Assembly: GCF_963966145.1 (NCBI RefSeq)
Contig: NC_091046.1
Span: 41,540,001 to 41,604,000 of the forward strand
DNA from: Tenebrio molitor
Lineage: Eukaryota; Arthropoda; Insecta; Coleoptera; Tenebrionidae
DNA: 64,000 bases
Direction of reading: 5' to 3'
The translations under genes were made by a program, and so were the position numbers. The notes beneath the pieces are model-generated. The model made no database searches, was not told the DNA's origin, and saw only the letters and a program-made list of their open reading frames with translations. Positions 47,501 through 57,797 of the stretch are shown in pieces (position 1 is the first letter of the stretch; every line of letters begins with the position of its first letter).

Positions 47501-50500
47501 TAAACAAACGTCATTTTCTTTTCATGCATTTGCAAAACCTCCCGAACATGCTGCAAAACCTTTCGTACCGAACTCGTACATTCTTGCTGCAACAAAAATA
47601 AAGAAACATTTAATTTGAATGTTTTAATTAAATCCGATTGAACCGGAGAAAATTTATCGGTTAATAAGTTTCCTATTATAAATTTCGACGAGTACTGTCA
47701 CAACCTTATTTTAGAAAAAAAATTAATTAAACTGACTTACACCCCGACGTGCTTTGCAAACAAACATTTTTTAGCATTATTGATCGAGATTTATATTTTG
47801 TCCTTTGTTGCAAGATCTTAGGCAGCTTCATTCTGTGATATAATACGGTGATCTAGCAATTCCCTTCTGATAAAAATTGTAATTCCAATTCAAGCGAAAT
47901 TTTCGCTTAGCTTTGCTGCGATACCACAACAAATGCGGATTTATTGCCCCATTCAATAATTAAAGCTTAGTGTTTCGTATTAAAGAGCCGGGACATAAAT
48001 AAAACTAAATTAGTCCAGATGATGTTTTTGTCGATGTTGTCTGTCAGAATTACGACAAGTGCGATTAAAAAATATGTACAGTGAAATTTTGCGGAAGAGA
48101 TAAAAACTGTCCCAAAACATTAACAAAGAGACTGTCGGGTCCGTGTTTGTGACGCTGAAAATGCTGTGTCCTGCTTCCCTTGCAGTTTTTCTTTTAACGA
48201 CCCACTAGCACGAACAAAGAGTGATAATTGTTTCGTTGATTGCAACGTTTGTTTGCATTTTCCGTTAGCAAAATACAGTTTCTTTGTATCTCAGTTAATT
48301 TCAGTGAGTCGTAACAGTTAGTCATAATCATATTACTTCATTTAATTTTATTTCCTTCATTTTACGACGTGCTTTGCCAATTTCTGGCTCCCTTCATTTA
48401 AAAAATTTACTCTCGATTTTGGGCATTCATATTACAAGTATTTTAATTTTCTCTAATGTTAATGGTATTAAAATTCCTCACGATTTACCGAAGCGTTCTG
48501 AAATTTACGTCAAACCATTGGTCGGGAATTTCATTTTGCTGGCCAATATGATTTTAAATTAATTTTTGATCCTCATTCGAGAATACTGCGGGACAATGTA
48601 ATGCGGTAGGAAAATTTGAAGCCAATCTCTGTAGAACCCCGAGGCGACTGAGATTGACTTCGGAAACAATCAGGTTCAAGAAACTGCAAAAAAATTGTCG
48701 CGAGTTTTATTTTGCCGCGGTTTATTTCCGCCTCAATATTAAAAAGAAACAGACCTCCTTTGTGTTAACGACCGAGATTGAAATTATTATTCCCTGGATG
48801 CGAAGATGAAAGAAAATTAATCCCTCGGGAATAAGAAAAGTCGCCTCGAATTACCTTTGAGCCGGCTACTTTGCCTAAATTTTCACAACAGATAATAACA
48901 GCTCATTTTTCATCTCCCCCCTAATGTTATGCTAATGTATCGTTCCCATCGTTTACAATAAGTTTCGATGAGATTCTTTTTCGCTGCATCATCCTATTTT
49001 CAAATGAAACAAGACCTCAATGGGATTCATTAGATTTGGTGAAAAAACCCACGCTATTCAGTTATTTTATTGAATTTACACAACATCAAAGTCAGTCTAA
49101 TACGTTTTTCAAAGAGTGGTCACTCTGACTTCTATGGAATTGTGATTCAAATTTATTCTCATTGTGTCGAGACTCCGATATGAAAGCGTCATTATTTTTC
49201 GCTACATATTCCCAGAAGAAAATGATTTAAATAAACCGGTCGCTTGTTCTTGTGTTGTACAAAAATCGGCGCTCCAATTTGTCACGGCTTAAAAATTAAT
49301 CTGAACGGACCCACTTGTGCCAATTATAAATTCGCATGAATTCACCCTTTTATGTCGCAAAGTCCGCAAAATCTTTACAATTTCAAGCAAGGATAAGCAT
49401 CGGAAACCCGACAAGCTTTGCCGCGGCTTTTGCCACTTTTTGCAGTTCATTGCACGTTAGGAAATCCACACAAACACCATACTCGTGGATAATTGCTTGA
49501 AATTGCAAACAATCCTGAAACCAGAAATTTAAATCGAATAATGAGCGCGCTTCATGAACGCACCACTAAATGACGTAGGCGGTTGGAACGTGTTCAATTA
49601 GGAGCCGAAGAAAATGTTTTTAAAAAACGACGTTCGGGTGGGTCGCAAAAGCTGCATTCTGCTAAATTGCCTTTCTTACAATGTATCTTTAAATTTAATT
49701 TATATAATGGTGGCAAAAACAAGTGAAATTATCATGTTTAATTAAGCAGCGCTGTTGGTTGCGGCAAGAAAAACCGTAATTATCGCCGGAAGGGGTGTGA
49801 TTATCGCATGAATGAACGCAATTATCAAGTAATCTGAATTTGATTGGCAAGAGCTTCAACCTCATTTATCAATTTCACTAGTCAAGTATGCACCTGATTT
49901 AGCTTTGGCAGACAATTATTACAAAAAGGGAGCCCTAATTATATCAAACTAAATTCTTCAACGTTTCATTTTATTGCTCGAGGGCTTTCTGGCTGCAAAT
50001 GAATCTCTTCAAAAATTGATGAATATTAAAACTTTTGGCCCGGCGTATTGTTTCTAGTTCCGACTTAACTCTTGCATGCAAATGTGCTGAAAACCACTAT
50101 TCCCCAGACCATTTTCGTTACTATTCCTCTAGCAGAGCAGCCACTAAATAAGTTACAAGTTCCGCTCAACTATAACCACTCATTGTGTTTTAAATGAATT
50201 AAAGAGGGCCGGTCATAAATCAGTTTCTGCGTGGGATGCTTTGTAGTACAAAGATTAATTTCGTTACATGCATACCTAGCCAGCGGTTCCTTAATTAATA
50301 ATTTTTATCAGCGTATCTGTCTCATTCCCAAACCAAGAAACAGGTTTGGTACGACCGTTGGATTTCGATGCTCACCACCGATAGAGGCATTTTCCCGGCT
50401 CATTACGTCAAATCTCCGGCACAATCACATATTAACGGGGGTCCCGGGCCCCAAAATGAAAACATTGCAACTGTCAACCTCAAATTTAAAACAGCGATAA

Positions 50501-51694
50501 TGCAGAAATCTGCAACATAATTACCGGCATTGCGTTTAGTTACGTCGAAATTGTTCGAATTTAAATGAATCATTCTTGCAGATGCTGGTTTGGTGCAATA
50601 AATGTATATTAGTCAGTGTGGAAGTATTATATTGGGTGGGAATATTGATAGTTAAATTTTTATGTTGTCGGGATCTGTATAGGGATTTGTGTTTTGTTGG
50701 GTTGATGTTGGTATTGTTTTTCGTATTTGAACTGTAACCTAAAAATAGTGCGGTAAAGTTTGCTTATTTTGAACTTTCGCTTGTGCGGAGCCGTGTTGAT
50801 TTTCCGTGCAGGTTCGTCGAGGTGGACAGAGTGTCGGGTCGTCCGCGGTCGCCGCGCGTTTGGAATTCCCGACGGAGTCCGGGTTCCGGCGCTGGCCCGG
50901 AGCCGCCGAATCCCGATGCGGCGTAATTTACGGCCCGCTAAAGCGATGGTATGTAAATGCAAGAGGAACCCGTCGTTGTTTTGTTGGCAAGTTCACGGTC
51001 AGGCGTAAACAGGGCCGGCCCCGGGCGGCGCGACAGGTGCTGCCCAAGGTCACCTCTGTTCAATGACCAATACTCACGTAGAAGTTGGAAGCGGCGAAAC
51101 GCGCCTGGAGGCACTTCATCACCGCGTCTTCGGTGAGGGGCCCCTGCAGGTGGATGAGGTCGTCCAGGTCGGCCCCCGCGGTGGGCGGCTGAGGGCGGCT
51201 CTCGACGACGGCCACCACAGGGGCGGGGGCGCAGGGGGCGCTCCGCGGCGGGATGATCGGCTGGGTCCCCGGGACGGCGGCCACGGGCACGGCGGGGCCC
51301 TTCAACGGGGCGGCGGGCGCGCCTTGCACATGGAGGCGGTTCCTCAAGGTCACCAGCTCGGTGCTCAGGCTGCGGAGGCGCTGCTGCAGGTGGACGGCTT
51401 CGTTCGACGACGACGCATCTGGAAAAATTTTCATGAATGAGCGGAGGTGAAAAACGGTCGCGTGACCCACAAACGGCCACCAACGCGGCGCGGCTCGATG
51501 GGCGGACGTGGTCTTTTTGCGACGCGGCGGAGGACGACAAGGACGTGAGCGATTGTTTTGAAAATTTCTAGTTTGGTGGAGGACCCCGTGGGACGCGGCC
51601 TGGATTGTCGAGACATGATCCCCGGTGAGCTCACGTTGAATGACGGCTTGGTCGAGTGGCCGACATAATCCAAGTTGTACAACAGCTTCAGGTT
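36481..51694 (-). CDS. dachs: Dachs-like unconventional myosin (class XX), six exons
   Basis: Atypical myosin heavy chain. Exons, 5' to 3' on the minus strand: 51481-51694, 51078-51418, 39124-39295, 38901-39073, 38595-38845, 36481-38539. All junctions are GT-AG and keep frame. From the ATG at 51616 the protein is about 1043 aa: basic N-terminus, predicted coiled coil (about 51-75), Pro/Ala linker, motor from about 129, P-loop GTSGSGKS near 217, switch I NSESSRIG near 268, switch II-region ILDMFGFED near 532, one IQ motif near 874-902, and an SH3-like C-terminus (about 1000-1038). In Drosophila, Dachs acts at the apical junction below Fat/Dachsous and promotes Yorkie activity by antagonising Warts. 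The P-loop (canonical GESGAGKT), a Ser/Asn-rich insert at about 481-516 and the short tail fit Dachs better than classes I, V or VII. The start and first exon are the least certain parts; the class is inferred from memory. Confidence 0.78.
38595..38845 (-). CDS. dachs: dachs-like myosin exon 5
   Basis: This 251-bp exon lies between acceptor gtgttttag (intron 38846-38900, 55 bp) and donor gtgactc (intron 38540-38594, 55 bp). It encodes the segment after switch I: GQFIEVQVTDG, then DQTRVIRP and GEKNYHIFYQMLAGLS. These match the conserved myosin blocks that read GKFIEI, KSRVV and GERNFHIFYQLLAG in conventional motors. The exon joins upstream in phase 0 and downstream in phase 2 (AG|G, giving Arg). 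Confidence 0.85.
38901..39073 (-). CDS. dachs: dachs-like myosin exon 4: P-loop and switch I
   Basis: This 173-bp exon carries the nucleotide pocket. With the last base of exon 3 it begins GTSGSGKS, compared with the canonical myosin P-loop GESGAGKT: Glu is replaced by Thr, Ala by Ser, and the final Thr by Ser. It ends in NSESSRI, the switch I motif (canonical NxNSSRFG). The Lys of the Walker A motif and the SSR of switch I are kept, so nucleotide binding remains possible. Whether the motor hydrolyses ATP cannot be told from sequence. The intron upstream (39074-39123) is 50 bp. Confidence 0.85.
39124..39295 (-). CDS. dachs: dachs-like myosin exon 3
   Basis: This 172-bp exon follows the acceptor tttggttgtag and ends at ctttcag|gtaagt. 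It encodes TNVGPILLCVNPYRDVG, the strongly conserved myosin block usually read as TYVGSILIAVNPY, and continues to PQAIILS just before the P-loop. Its upstream partner is not adjacent: the reading frame NFY|TNVG is completed by the exon at 51078-51418, across an intron of 11,782 bp (39296-51077). Confidence 0.83.
40202..40270 (-). pseudogene. mariner-like transposase catalytic fragment
   Basis: The minus strand reads LERPLCSPDVAPRDFFLFPR, then LK and a stop. This is the PPYSPDLAPxDFFLFPRLK block of mariner-family transposases, with a Cys in place of the usual Tyr. No terminal repeats are visible nearby; only this motif is convincing. Confidence 0.75.
41366..42100. mobile_element. 735-bp TA-flanked element, CAGGGTGATTCAAG family, complete copy
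   Basis: The ends CAGGGTGATTCAAGTTTTAC with CGCCCG and the complement CGGGCGGTAAAACTTGAATC with ACCCTG carry TA on both sides. No coding sequence. A truncated relative lies at 46128-46692. Confidence 0.88.
43968..44038 (+). repeat. Three consecutive short hairpins
   Basis: TTTCCTAACCAGTTAGGAAA (43968-43987), ACTTTTCGTAATCAGTTACG...AGT (43994-44019) and TGACGTTTCCAAACGTCA (44021-44038) are each self-complementary with a 2-6 nt loop. No function is assigned. Confidence 0.75.
44213..44322. repeat. Inverted repeat AGAGTAAGG...CCTTACTCT
   Basis: AGAGTAAGG and GCTTTCGTTCAC on the left pair with GTGAACGAAAGC and CCTTACTCT on the right; the loop carries GCGTGTTCGTCTAC. Adjacent to, and perhaps part of, the repeat at 44335. 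Confidence 0.65.
44335..44753 (+). mobile_element. Inverted-repeat element with recombinase-like fragment, copy B
   Basis: The left end TTCGATACCTCC and the right end GGGAGGTATCGAA are inverted, and matches continue inward (GAAA, AGTCTG). The right two thirds match the copy at 242-473. Downstream of the ORF fragment is a stretch of GAGCGAAA-like repeats. Confidence 0.8.
44507..44626 (+). pseudogene. Tyrosine-recombinase-like (Crypton-type) N-terminal fragment, copy B
   Basis: From ATG it reads MEELYVPDYVLEEASAASYQ, MLPKKIKSTVSERIEKIYE, then TGA: 39 codons. Copy A at 244-354 keeps the Y and F positions (YQKELEKF) that this copy has lost. The conserved ATG context and shared stop show that both derive from one truncated source. 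Confidence 0.45.
44812..45060 (+). other. 82-codon ORF of unknown origin, partial repeat
   Basis: Starts with ATG ACT TCA and has no recognised motif. Its stretch ATGGAATGGCCTACCA recurs at about 45667 followed by similar sequence (GTGGCAAC), so it is more likely repeat-derived than a gene. Confidence 0.3.
46128..46692 (+). mobile_element. CAGGGTGATTCAAG family, 3'-truncated copy
   Basis: Begins CAGGGTGATTCAAGTTTTAT and follows 41366-41930 closely (TTAGGGTTACATTCCCTT, GAAAGGACTCTCA) but has no right terminus; homology ends near 46692. Confidence 0.85.
46871..46971. mobile_element. 101-bp palindromic MITE
   Basis: GCGATCAATTAAAAAATAAA, TCGAGT at left and ACTCGATTTATTTTTTAAAT, GATCGC at right are inverted copies around a 49-bp loop. 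Confidence 0.75.
51078..51418 (-). CDS. dachs: dachs-like myosin exon 2: coiled coil, linker, start of motor
   Basis: This 341-bp GC-rich exon lies between acceptor tttttccag and donor gtgagt. It encodes SSNEAVHLQQRLRSLSTELV and following heptad-like residues (probable short coiled coil), an Ala/Pro/Val-rich linker of about 50 residues, and then DLDDLIHLQGPLTEDAVMKC to SNFY. That last block corresponds to the region that opens myosin motors (DL..L..L.E..LL..L..R....IYT). The frame and motif order link it uniquely to the exon at 39124-39295. The linker is low complexity and is expected to diverge fast. Confidence 0.78.
51481..51694 (-). CDS. dachs: dachs-like myosin probable exon 1 (or first seen exon)
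   Basis: The region is GC-rich at third positions in one minus-strand frame and reads LLYNLDYVGHSTKPSFN, then an internal ATG (51616) starting MSRQSRPRPTGSSTKL and a basic stretch to PPIEPRRV. Joined through a 62-bp intron (51419-51480) the phase is exact (G|AT = Asp) and the frame runs into exon 2. The donor (G|gtggcc) is weak, and the ORF upstream of 51694 closes at a TAG that doubles as a good acceptor (ttctttcttag). So this is either an internal exon with more coding sequence outside it, or the first coding exon starting at 51616. An alternative donor at the phase-1 gtgagc near 51631-51636 would give a different N-terminus. Confidence 0.5.
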
Positions 51695-52017
51695 CTAAGA
51701 AAGAACTAACCGTTTTGTTGGCACCTATCCTATACACATTTATCCGCCAATTAAGCCCAGATTCTGCCTTTTAAAGGCTTGTAAGCAGCTTTTTTGAGAT
51801 CTTGTTCTACACCACTTTTTACAAGCAAAACCAACATGCTAGTACCAATTAGACTTTAGAAACAACACTAAATGGAATTAATTATCAACATTAAGTTTTA
51901 ATTTAGAAAATACTGCCTCTACACAATTTATTTAAACAACATTTTTGGTTGAAGAATAAAGCTTTTGACATTTTTTTGCAATAATAACAATTTCTTCTTC
52001 ATGCAGAATTAATTGTA
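51695..52017. other. 5' flank or upstream intron of the dachs-like gene
   Basis: AT-rich with no open frame. If the coding start is 51616, the promoter could lie here, but no clear core promoter element was picked out. Confidence 0.35.
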
Positions 52018-52298
52018 CAGGTGTCCCCAAAAAAACCAAGACGAGTCCATACTTTTTTTTTGTAATTCTGAGAAATGTTTATTTTGAAAACAACAATATA
52101 TCACAAGTATACAATTACATAACAAAAATTAAAAAAAAAAACGCATAAATACGCTACTATCGTTATGCTGAAACCGATACGTGATTTTATCAGGCCATTT
52201 TGTAGCCCATTCACAACCTTTTAATTTGGTGTATAGATAATTAAAATCCTCCGATAAATAAGGGAGCTATGGACTCCTCTTTTTTTTTGGGACACCTG
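52018..52298. mobile_element. MITE with CAGGTGTCCC ends, TA target
   Basis: CAGGTGTCCCCAAAAAAACC...GAGTCCATA on the left and its complement (TATGGACTCCTC...GGGACACCTG) on the right, TA on both sides. About 280 bp, no coding. Confidence 0.82.
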
Positions 52299-55200
52299 TA
52301 TATGTAAACGAAAATAGCTATATTATCTCCTCCCTGCAAATTCTCATTTTTCGAAAAATTAATGTCAAATGTCACATAACACCCTTGTTTCGATTTCGGT
52401 GATTCACCCTGTATTTTCAAGCCAAAGCAAAAGTTTTTTTTTTTGGTTTCGATTTCGAACCATCAAACAGGAGTGCATTTGAAAATGTATTGATAATATT
52501 TTTTAATTCAGTTAAAAAGATCTGCCTTGATACAGTGCTCAAGTTGTTAAAATGTTCTGTGACATAATGTGACGCCATTAATAATGATTATATTATTTCG
52601 TAATCAAGTTTTTGAATAATTTCAAATTAATTGAGTGTATTTTATGTGTGCAAATGACGTTTGATTAATATTTCCTTAATTAAATTAGAATCAAAAAATG
52701 ATTTGTCGATTTCCTTGTAAATTTTTTCGACCCAACTTAACCCAGATTCGATCTGTCCCACGGCGTACTAGGTCGACATTCCTAATAAATAACCCAAGCA
52801 ATAAAATTTTATGCATCCGCCATCTTGGTACGAAACTCCTTTTGTATTGTACTACAGACCGAAAACGCATAAAAACTCATTGTGTCTCCGGTAATAATAG
52901 AACCGATAATGCAGCCACCTGTCAATTTTTAAACCGTTCAACTGTTCAGAAGCTTTTTGCGGTCACTTGAACCCAACGTCTTCGAAATGAAGGCTCTAAA
53001 TAATAAAATCCCTTCGAAATTTCGTGATCGAGTGACATCGCACGAGATAAATAACGAAACGAAACGGTGAACTATTTAACGCGACGGTGAAATTTTTTAA
53101 GATGTCTTATCTAGCATTTACGGAGATGGTATCTCGATGGCCGACACGGCCTTCATCAATAATTCGCCTTATCTCGATCAGATCGCCGGTTTGTTTACAC
53201 ATATTTCGCGAACGTTGGAAGTAGATGTTTCCAGTTTTTTTCCCATAAAATTGCGTCTCCTCCGGTCACATGTCTACATCTCTATGGGACCGGAATAATG
53301 AATGATCTGGAGCCTGCAGAACTCCGGTGATCCGCAATTGTTTTATTGTGGCTCTATTAACGATTAAATCTATATCCAGCTTTAATTAATGTAGATTTAT
53401 ATTGTCGTAAATCAGTGAAAAACTTGTTCTTGAAAAGGCATTAAAATACAAATTAAACGGCCATTTTTAATGGTTAAGCCTTTATATAGCGTGTTCCGAG
53501 AATGCCGCCACTCGAAAAAGTTTTGCCAGTTGATTTATAAAAATAATCAGACTGATTCGACCCACAGTGAAAGTTGTTTTTTTTTCGCTGCTGAACCATA
53601 TTTTGTCGATTTTATTTTTCTTCATTTCGCAGCGACCACGCGATTTCCATCAAGGCTGAAACTGGGTATTTGTCATAAATTCCCGTGATAAATAAACATG
53701 TCTTCCGTTAAAGACCCTAAAATAGCGACGACATGAATTTTTAAATTTACTTTATAACACGATAAAAGCTCCGAACGCCTGTTATTATCCTTGCGAGTTA
53801 AAATAGGATTGCAATTTTATCACGCCCGGAGTTTATAAATTTTCGAGTTCTTTGTTAGACCACCGCGCACGCGAACAAACCATTGACAATCTTATCTATC
53901 AGGTCTTAATTTAAAATTGATGTTGGAGCGTGTGAAAAATGAACTATTTAAAAAATCTTCACCGGCTGCGAATTCTTCGGGCGAGCTGGACCTCGTTCGA
54001 TTTACATAAAATGTTAGAAATACATTAGTGGAGAATTTGCATTTTGAAAAGTGTACATGTGTGGTGCACTACAAAAAGTTCTCTCGGCGAGTGCAGGATG
54101 TGCAAGAGATAAACGTGTCCGAAGGTAAATTACAACCTTTCTAAATTTATCATGGGTGCAATACGTCAAAAAAGCGGTACAGTACTCTTACCGTTGTGAG
54201 AACACAACGTGGGTGTCAGTAATAGAAAACTCGTAACTTGCTCGCTGTTATTTACAACCATCACAAAAGGATACCATCGAGATACGATTTTTAGAACATG
54301 ACGGTTGATTAAACGTCGAGATGATTTATTCGTTGTTACACCGCCCTTTTATAACAGAACAATAACAGTGCTCTTGGAGCATCTAAGACTAGGAGTTCAC
54401 CTTCACCGGAGGTCCGGAAATACTCCGAGAGTCACACTCGTGCCAACCCAAACCAAGTTCACCGTTTCGAAGATAAATCAAATCCTGGCCCTCGTACCGT
54501 GCCGAACTGGGTCCAATCGAATTCGCTGGGAAGGGTCGCTGACTCGCACGATAATTGTGTTCTTGTAAGAGTCGCTGGACACCCCGAGAGGAAATTAAAA
54601 CATGGCAAAAGGTGTGTACCGAGCTATTTTCTCTAACGTGTAATTAAATGGGTCAAAACGGAGCGATCACGTTTGCAACACACAAATTTTTCAGAGATAA
54701 GAATCGAATTAATCGCTTCACTTGTTTGTTAGTTCGACGTGAAAGCTGCCTGTGAACCATTCCGTATAACCTATACCTTTATTTTTACTTCTTGGGAGCA
54801 GTTCTGCGGTCTTGTTTTGTTCGGTCTGGGTTGCGCAATAGAAGAAAGGTTACGGTTATGCTTTCAGATTTGTATACTTGATATTGCGGTGTTATAACAA
54901 TTATTAAAAAGCTCTGTGTGGTGTACAAATTGATGAGTGGGCGATTGTTGACGGTAACACGCGGGAAATGAGTCCTGAAAAGTAGACGGAGAGGAATCAA
55001 TATCGAGACAGGGAGGATTTTTCTAGCGCTGTCTCGAGGGACACCATTGGAAGAATTATTGGCTGTCATTACTGATGAATAAATTATTTCAGTTGTAACA
55101 ATATCAGAAATTTAAATTATCTAGTTCGTTTGTAATTCTGTAATTAATTCTCGAGAGCGGCACCTTCTAGAAGTACCATTACCGACCGATATTAATGGTC

Positions 55201-55467
55201 CAGCATTTCTGTGTCTCAATGACAGATCGAGGAAATTTGCATTTTTTTGCTTGAAAAAATTAGCCTGTTCCTGAAGAATGCAGATGCTTTAAATGAAGTC
55301 AATACCGTCAAACATTTTTTTTTGCTCTTCATCAATTAAATTTTAATTCAATTAATGTGATCAAAATTCAGTATTATTTTTCAGTCTTATGTTACGATGA
55401 ACGATAATTTCTCATTAGTTCTTAATTGTTTTATAAAAATTAAAAAATGCGATCCTGTCCATTAATA
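52299..55467. other. No gene recognised
   Basis: Repeat-poor. Frames at 52698-52970, 53470-53688, 54305-54568 and 54785-55069 show no family motif. Parts (about 53000-53900) have even base composition and could hold regulatory sequence. Confidence 0.4.
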
Positions 55468-55648
55468 TCGGGTGTTCATTTAAATTTATTCTCACAGTAA
55501 GTAGGCGTTGAAGAGTCGATTCTGAACGCACCACTCGTCAGTCTGCAAAAAATTAGGTTAGGTTTACACAGCTGATCCGTGATCCGTAATCCGTGGTGCG
55601 TTCACAATCGACTCTTCAATTTGAGGATAAATTTAAATGAACACCCGA
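55468..55648. mobile_element. Palindromic MITE, family C copy 1
   Basis: TCGGGTGTTCATTTAAATTT and its complement AAATTTAAATGAACACCCGA form the ends, TA outside. The centre contains GAGTCGATT, CACCACTCGT and AGCTGATCCGTGATC, shared with 57321-57492. Confidence 0.85.
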
Positions 55649-55773
55649 TATCAAATTCCGATGCAATTCTACTTTTTTTCTATTTCTGATTAAAAAGAAA
55701 TATACAGAATTCTAGACCTTCTGTCAGATATAGTTTCAAAACTGGTTCATATTGCGTAATATAGTAGGTACTA

Positions 55774-56014
55774 TTCCGGACACGGAATCTTGGCCAACAT
55801 TTTTTAGACATTTCTAAAAAAAATTATGTAAACCAATCTTTAGTGTCATTAATAAATGACAGTTATTAAAAATCACTTTGAAGTTTTTCTTATGACATCA
55901 AAAAAGCAGGGAAATGGCATTATCGAGTCAAAAGTTGGGTTATATTCAATAAAGGCCAGTTCACACATATTTGTCAGTTAAATGTCACTTGTGGCCAAGA
56001 TTCCGTATCCGGAA
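55774..56014. mobile_element. 241-bp MITE with TTCCGGA.ACGGAATCTTGGCC ends, TA target
   Basis: The left end TTCCGGACACGGAATCTTGG and the right end complement (CCAAGATTCCGTATCCGGAA) match with one difference, and TA flanks both. Confidence 0.82.
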
Positions 56015-56016
56015 TA

Positions 56017-57320
56017 CTACATCTAAAAATATCGTACTTTTTAATCATGTCATAAATGGGCAAGACGTGGGAGGAAAAACAGTAACGGTACTATTATCTC
56101 TTATAATTGACAATTAAGCTTTGAGAATTCTGTCCGTTTGAATTATGAGAAATGTCATTAACACATATCCTGCACTTAAAACTTAATAAAATCGCCATTA
56201 AAACATAACACCTACATAACTAGTAAAGAAAATCACTGACCTTTAATTATTATTAAAAGAGCAGCTTTCTAAAGCGTCAGTCATTTTTCCCTTTCCCTAA
56301 ACTAACGTCTTCTTCGTCTTTGTCGATCGAAAAAATCTCTATTCCATTTGCTCAAGACAATACTTTCGAAAGATGGATCAAAAACTCTCGGAAGTTGCGC
56401 TTCCCTTTCCACCGATTAGTTGATGTATTTTTACCATTTCGGAGTAAATTTGTGGTATGCAGGTGGTCCGTATTCTTATGCAAGCCCAGTTGTGGCAAAT
56501 ACCAGTGGCTCCCATAATTCAGCAGAGAGTATGTGCGAATAATACCATGGCATGCACGTAATAGACCTGAAGTCGCACGTTTCTTCTAAGTTAAGTAATA
56601 TGGAGTTGTCGCGTGCTAGCTGAGCTATCCAGTGCGTGCACAGTAATTATTTATAATGGGAATAGGCGGCTTTTTTCATCGGGGAAAAAAATTGATCATC
56701 CAACACTTAAAACGGAAGGGAGTTACGCGATCTGGAATTTTATAATGAGATAATGATAGACGTAATACAGTGAAACCTCCCGACAGCTGAAACCCTCGAG
56801 GAACGACCCGTAATAAGAGATGTTCGCTTTCGGACTGATGGAGGTTCATTACAGTGTATACAAATATGGAGGAATTACGGCGAAATTTGCTACTTTGCCC
56901 GGTCGAGACCGTGAGGCGTTTGATCTTCGACTGGTTGTTACAAGCATGCGATTCGTTTTTTTTTTTCATCTCGAAACCGTTTACCAAATAGGATGGTTTT
57001 TCAACTACAACCAGGAAGGCAGCAAATTCAATTTGATCCCAGTAAGAGTAAAATGGTCCGCAAGTGATATTTTCGAGATGAATTTATTTGCGCGGGGACT
57101 CCATCTGCAAAATAAAATTCGGTGTCCTGTGGGTGTTCTACACATTCGTTTGTTTTAACATCACATTCACTTTTTCAGCGGCAAATAAATTCCAGCGTAT
57201 TCCCGAATTTATTCCTTTTTGTTTATCAACTTTCCAGCTCATGTAAATCGTTCAGAATATGAATAATTCGGGAGATAACAATGTACACAGTTAGTGTGAA
57301 AAGAGCGCGATACACAAATA
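56017..57320. other. No gene recognised
   Basis: The frames at 56676-56987 (-) and 56820-57158 (+) are complementary shadows of each other; neither has a known motif. No repeats seen. Confidence 0.35.
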
Positions 57321-57492
57321 AAGGGTGTTTTTTTAAATTTGGCGTCGAAGTAGGCGGTGGAGAGTCGATTGAGATCGCACCACTCGTGTAAAAGCGTTAA
57401 GATTTAAGCAGCTGATCCGTGATCGGTAACCTGTATAGTGCGTTCACAATCGACACTTCACCGCCTACTTCGACGCCAAATTAAAAACAATC
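57321..57492. mobile_element. Palindromic MITE, family C copy 2
   Basis: AAATTTGGCGTCGAAGTAGG and CCTACTTCGACGCCAAATT are inverted ends. The centre shares GAGTCGATT, CACCACTCGT and GCTGATCCGTGATC with copy 1. Confidence 0.8.
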
Positions 57493-57797
57493 CACCAGTG
57501 TGTGTACGTTTAAGTAAGTTAAGAAATAATAATTGATTTGATAAATGATATCTAAGTAAAATAAGTCTGGACATCGTAAAAAAGTATCACATTCTACTCG
57601 CGTGTAATGGGTAGGTATTACCCGCTCGAATGAATGCAGCAGACTCGTCTACGGCTTCATTTTCGTGAGAAGTATCCAACGTTACATGCTCCTTGAATTA
57701 CGAGTGTTTTGTATTTTGTATTATCTGAGAGATGTTGTTTGTCAATTAATTTTGTCGTAATGAAGCGAAAACAATTTGTTTTCACAATTTACGTATA

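Larger units (their letters stand above)
39296..51077 (-). other. 11.8-kb intron of the dachs-like myosin
   Basis: The donor TTCTAC|gtgagt is at 51077 and the acceptor gttgtag|ACC at 39295. It contains transposon relics (40202-42100, 44335-44753, 46128-46692, 46871-46971). From about 47400 to 50800 it is repeat-poor with no frames of note, the part most likely to hold regulatory sequence. At 50810-51070, next to the donor, a GC-rich block has an acceptor-like tttccgtgcag (+ strand) and open frames on both strands but no motif. Confidence 0.75.

Noticed and set aside
50938..51540. 200-codon minus-strand frame and plus-strand frames over the same interval
   Set aside because: Out-of-frame readings of myosin exons 1-2; the chosen frame has coiled-coil and motor motifs.
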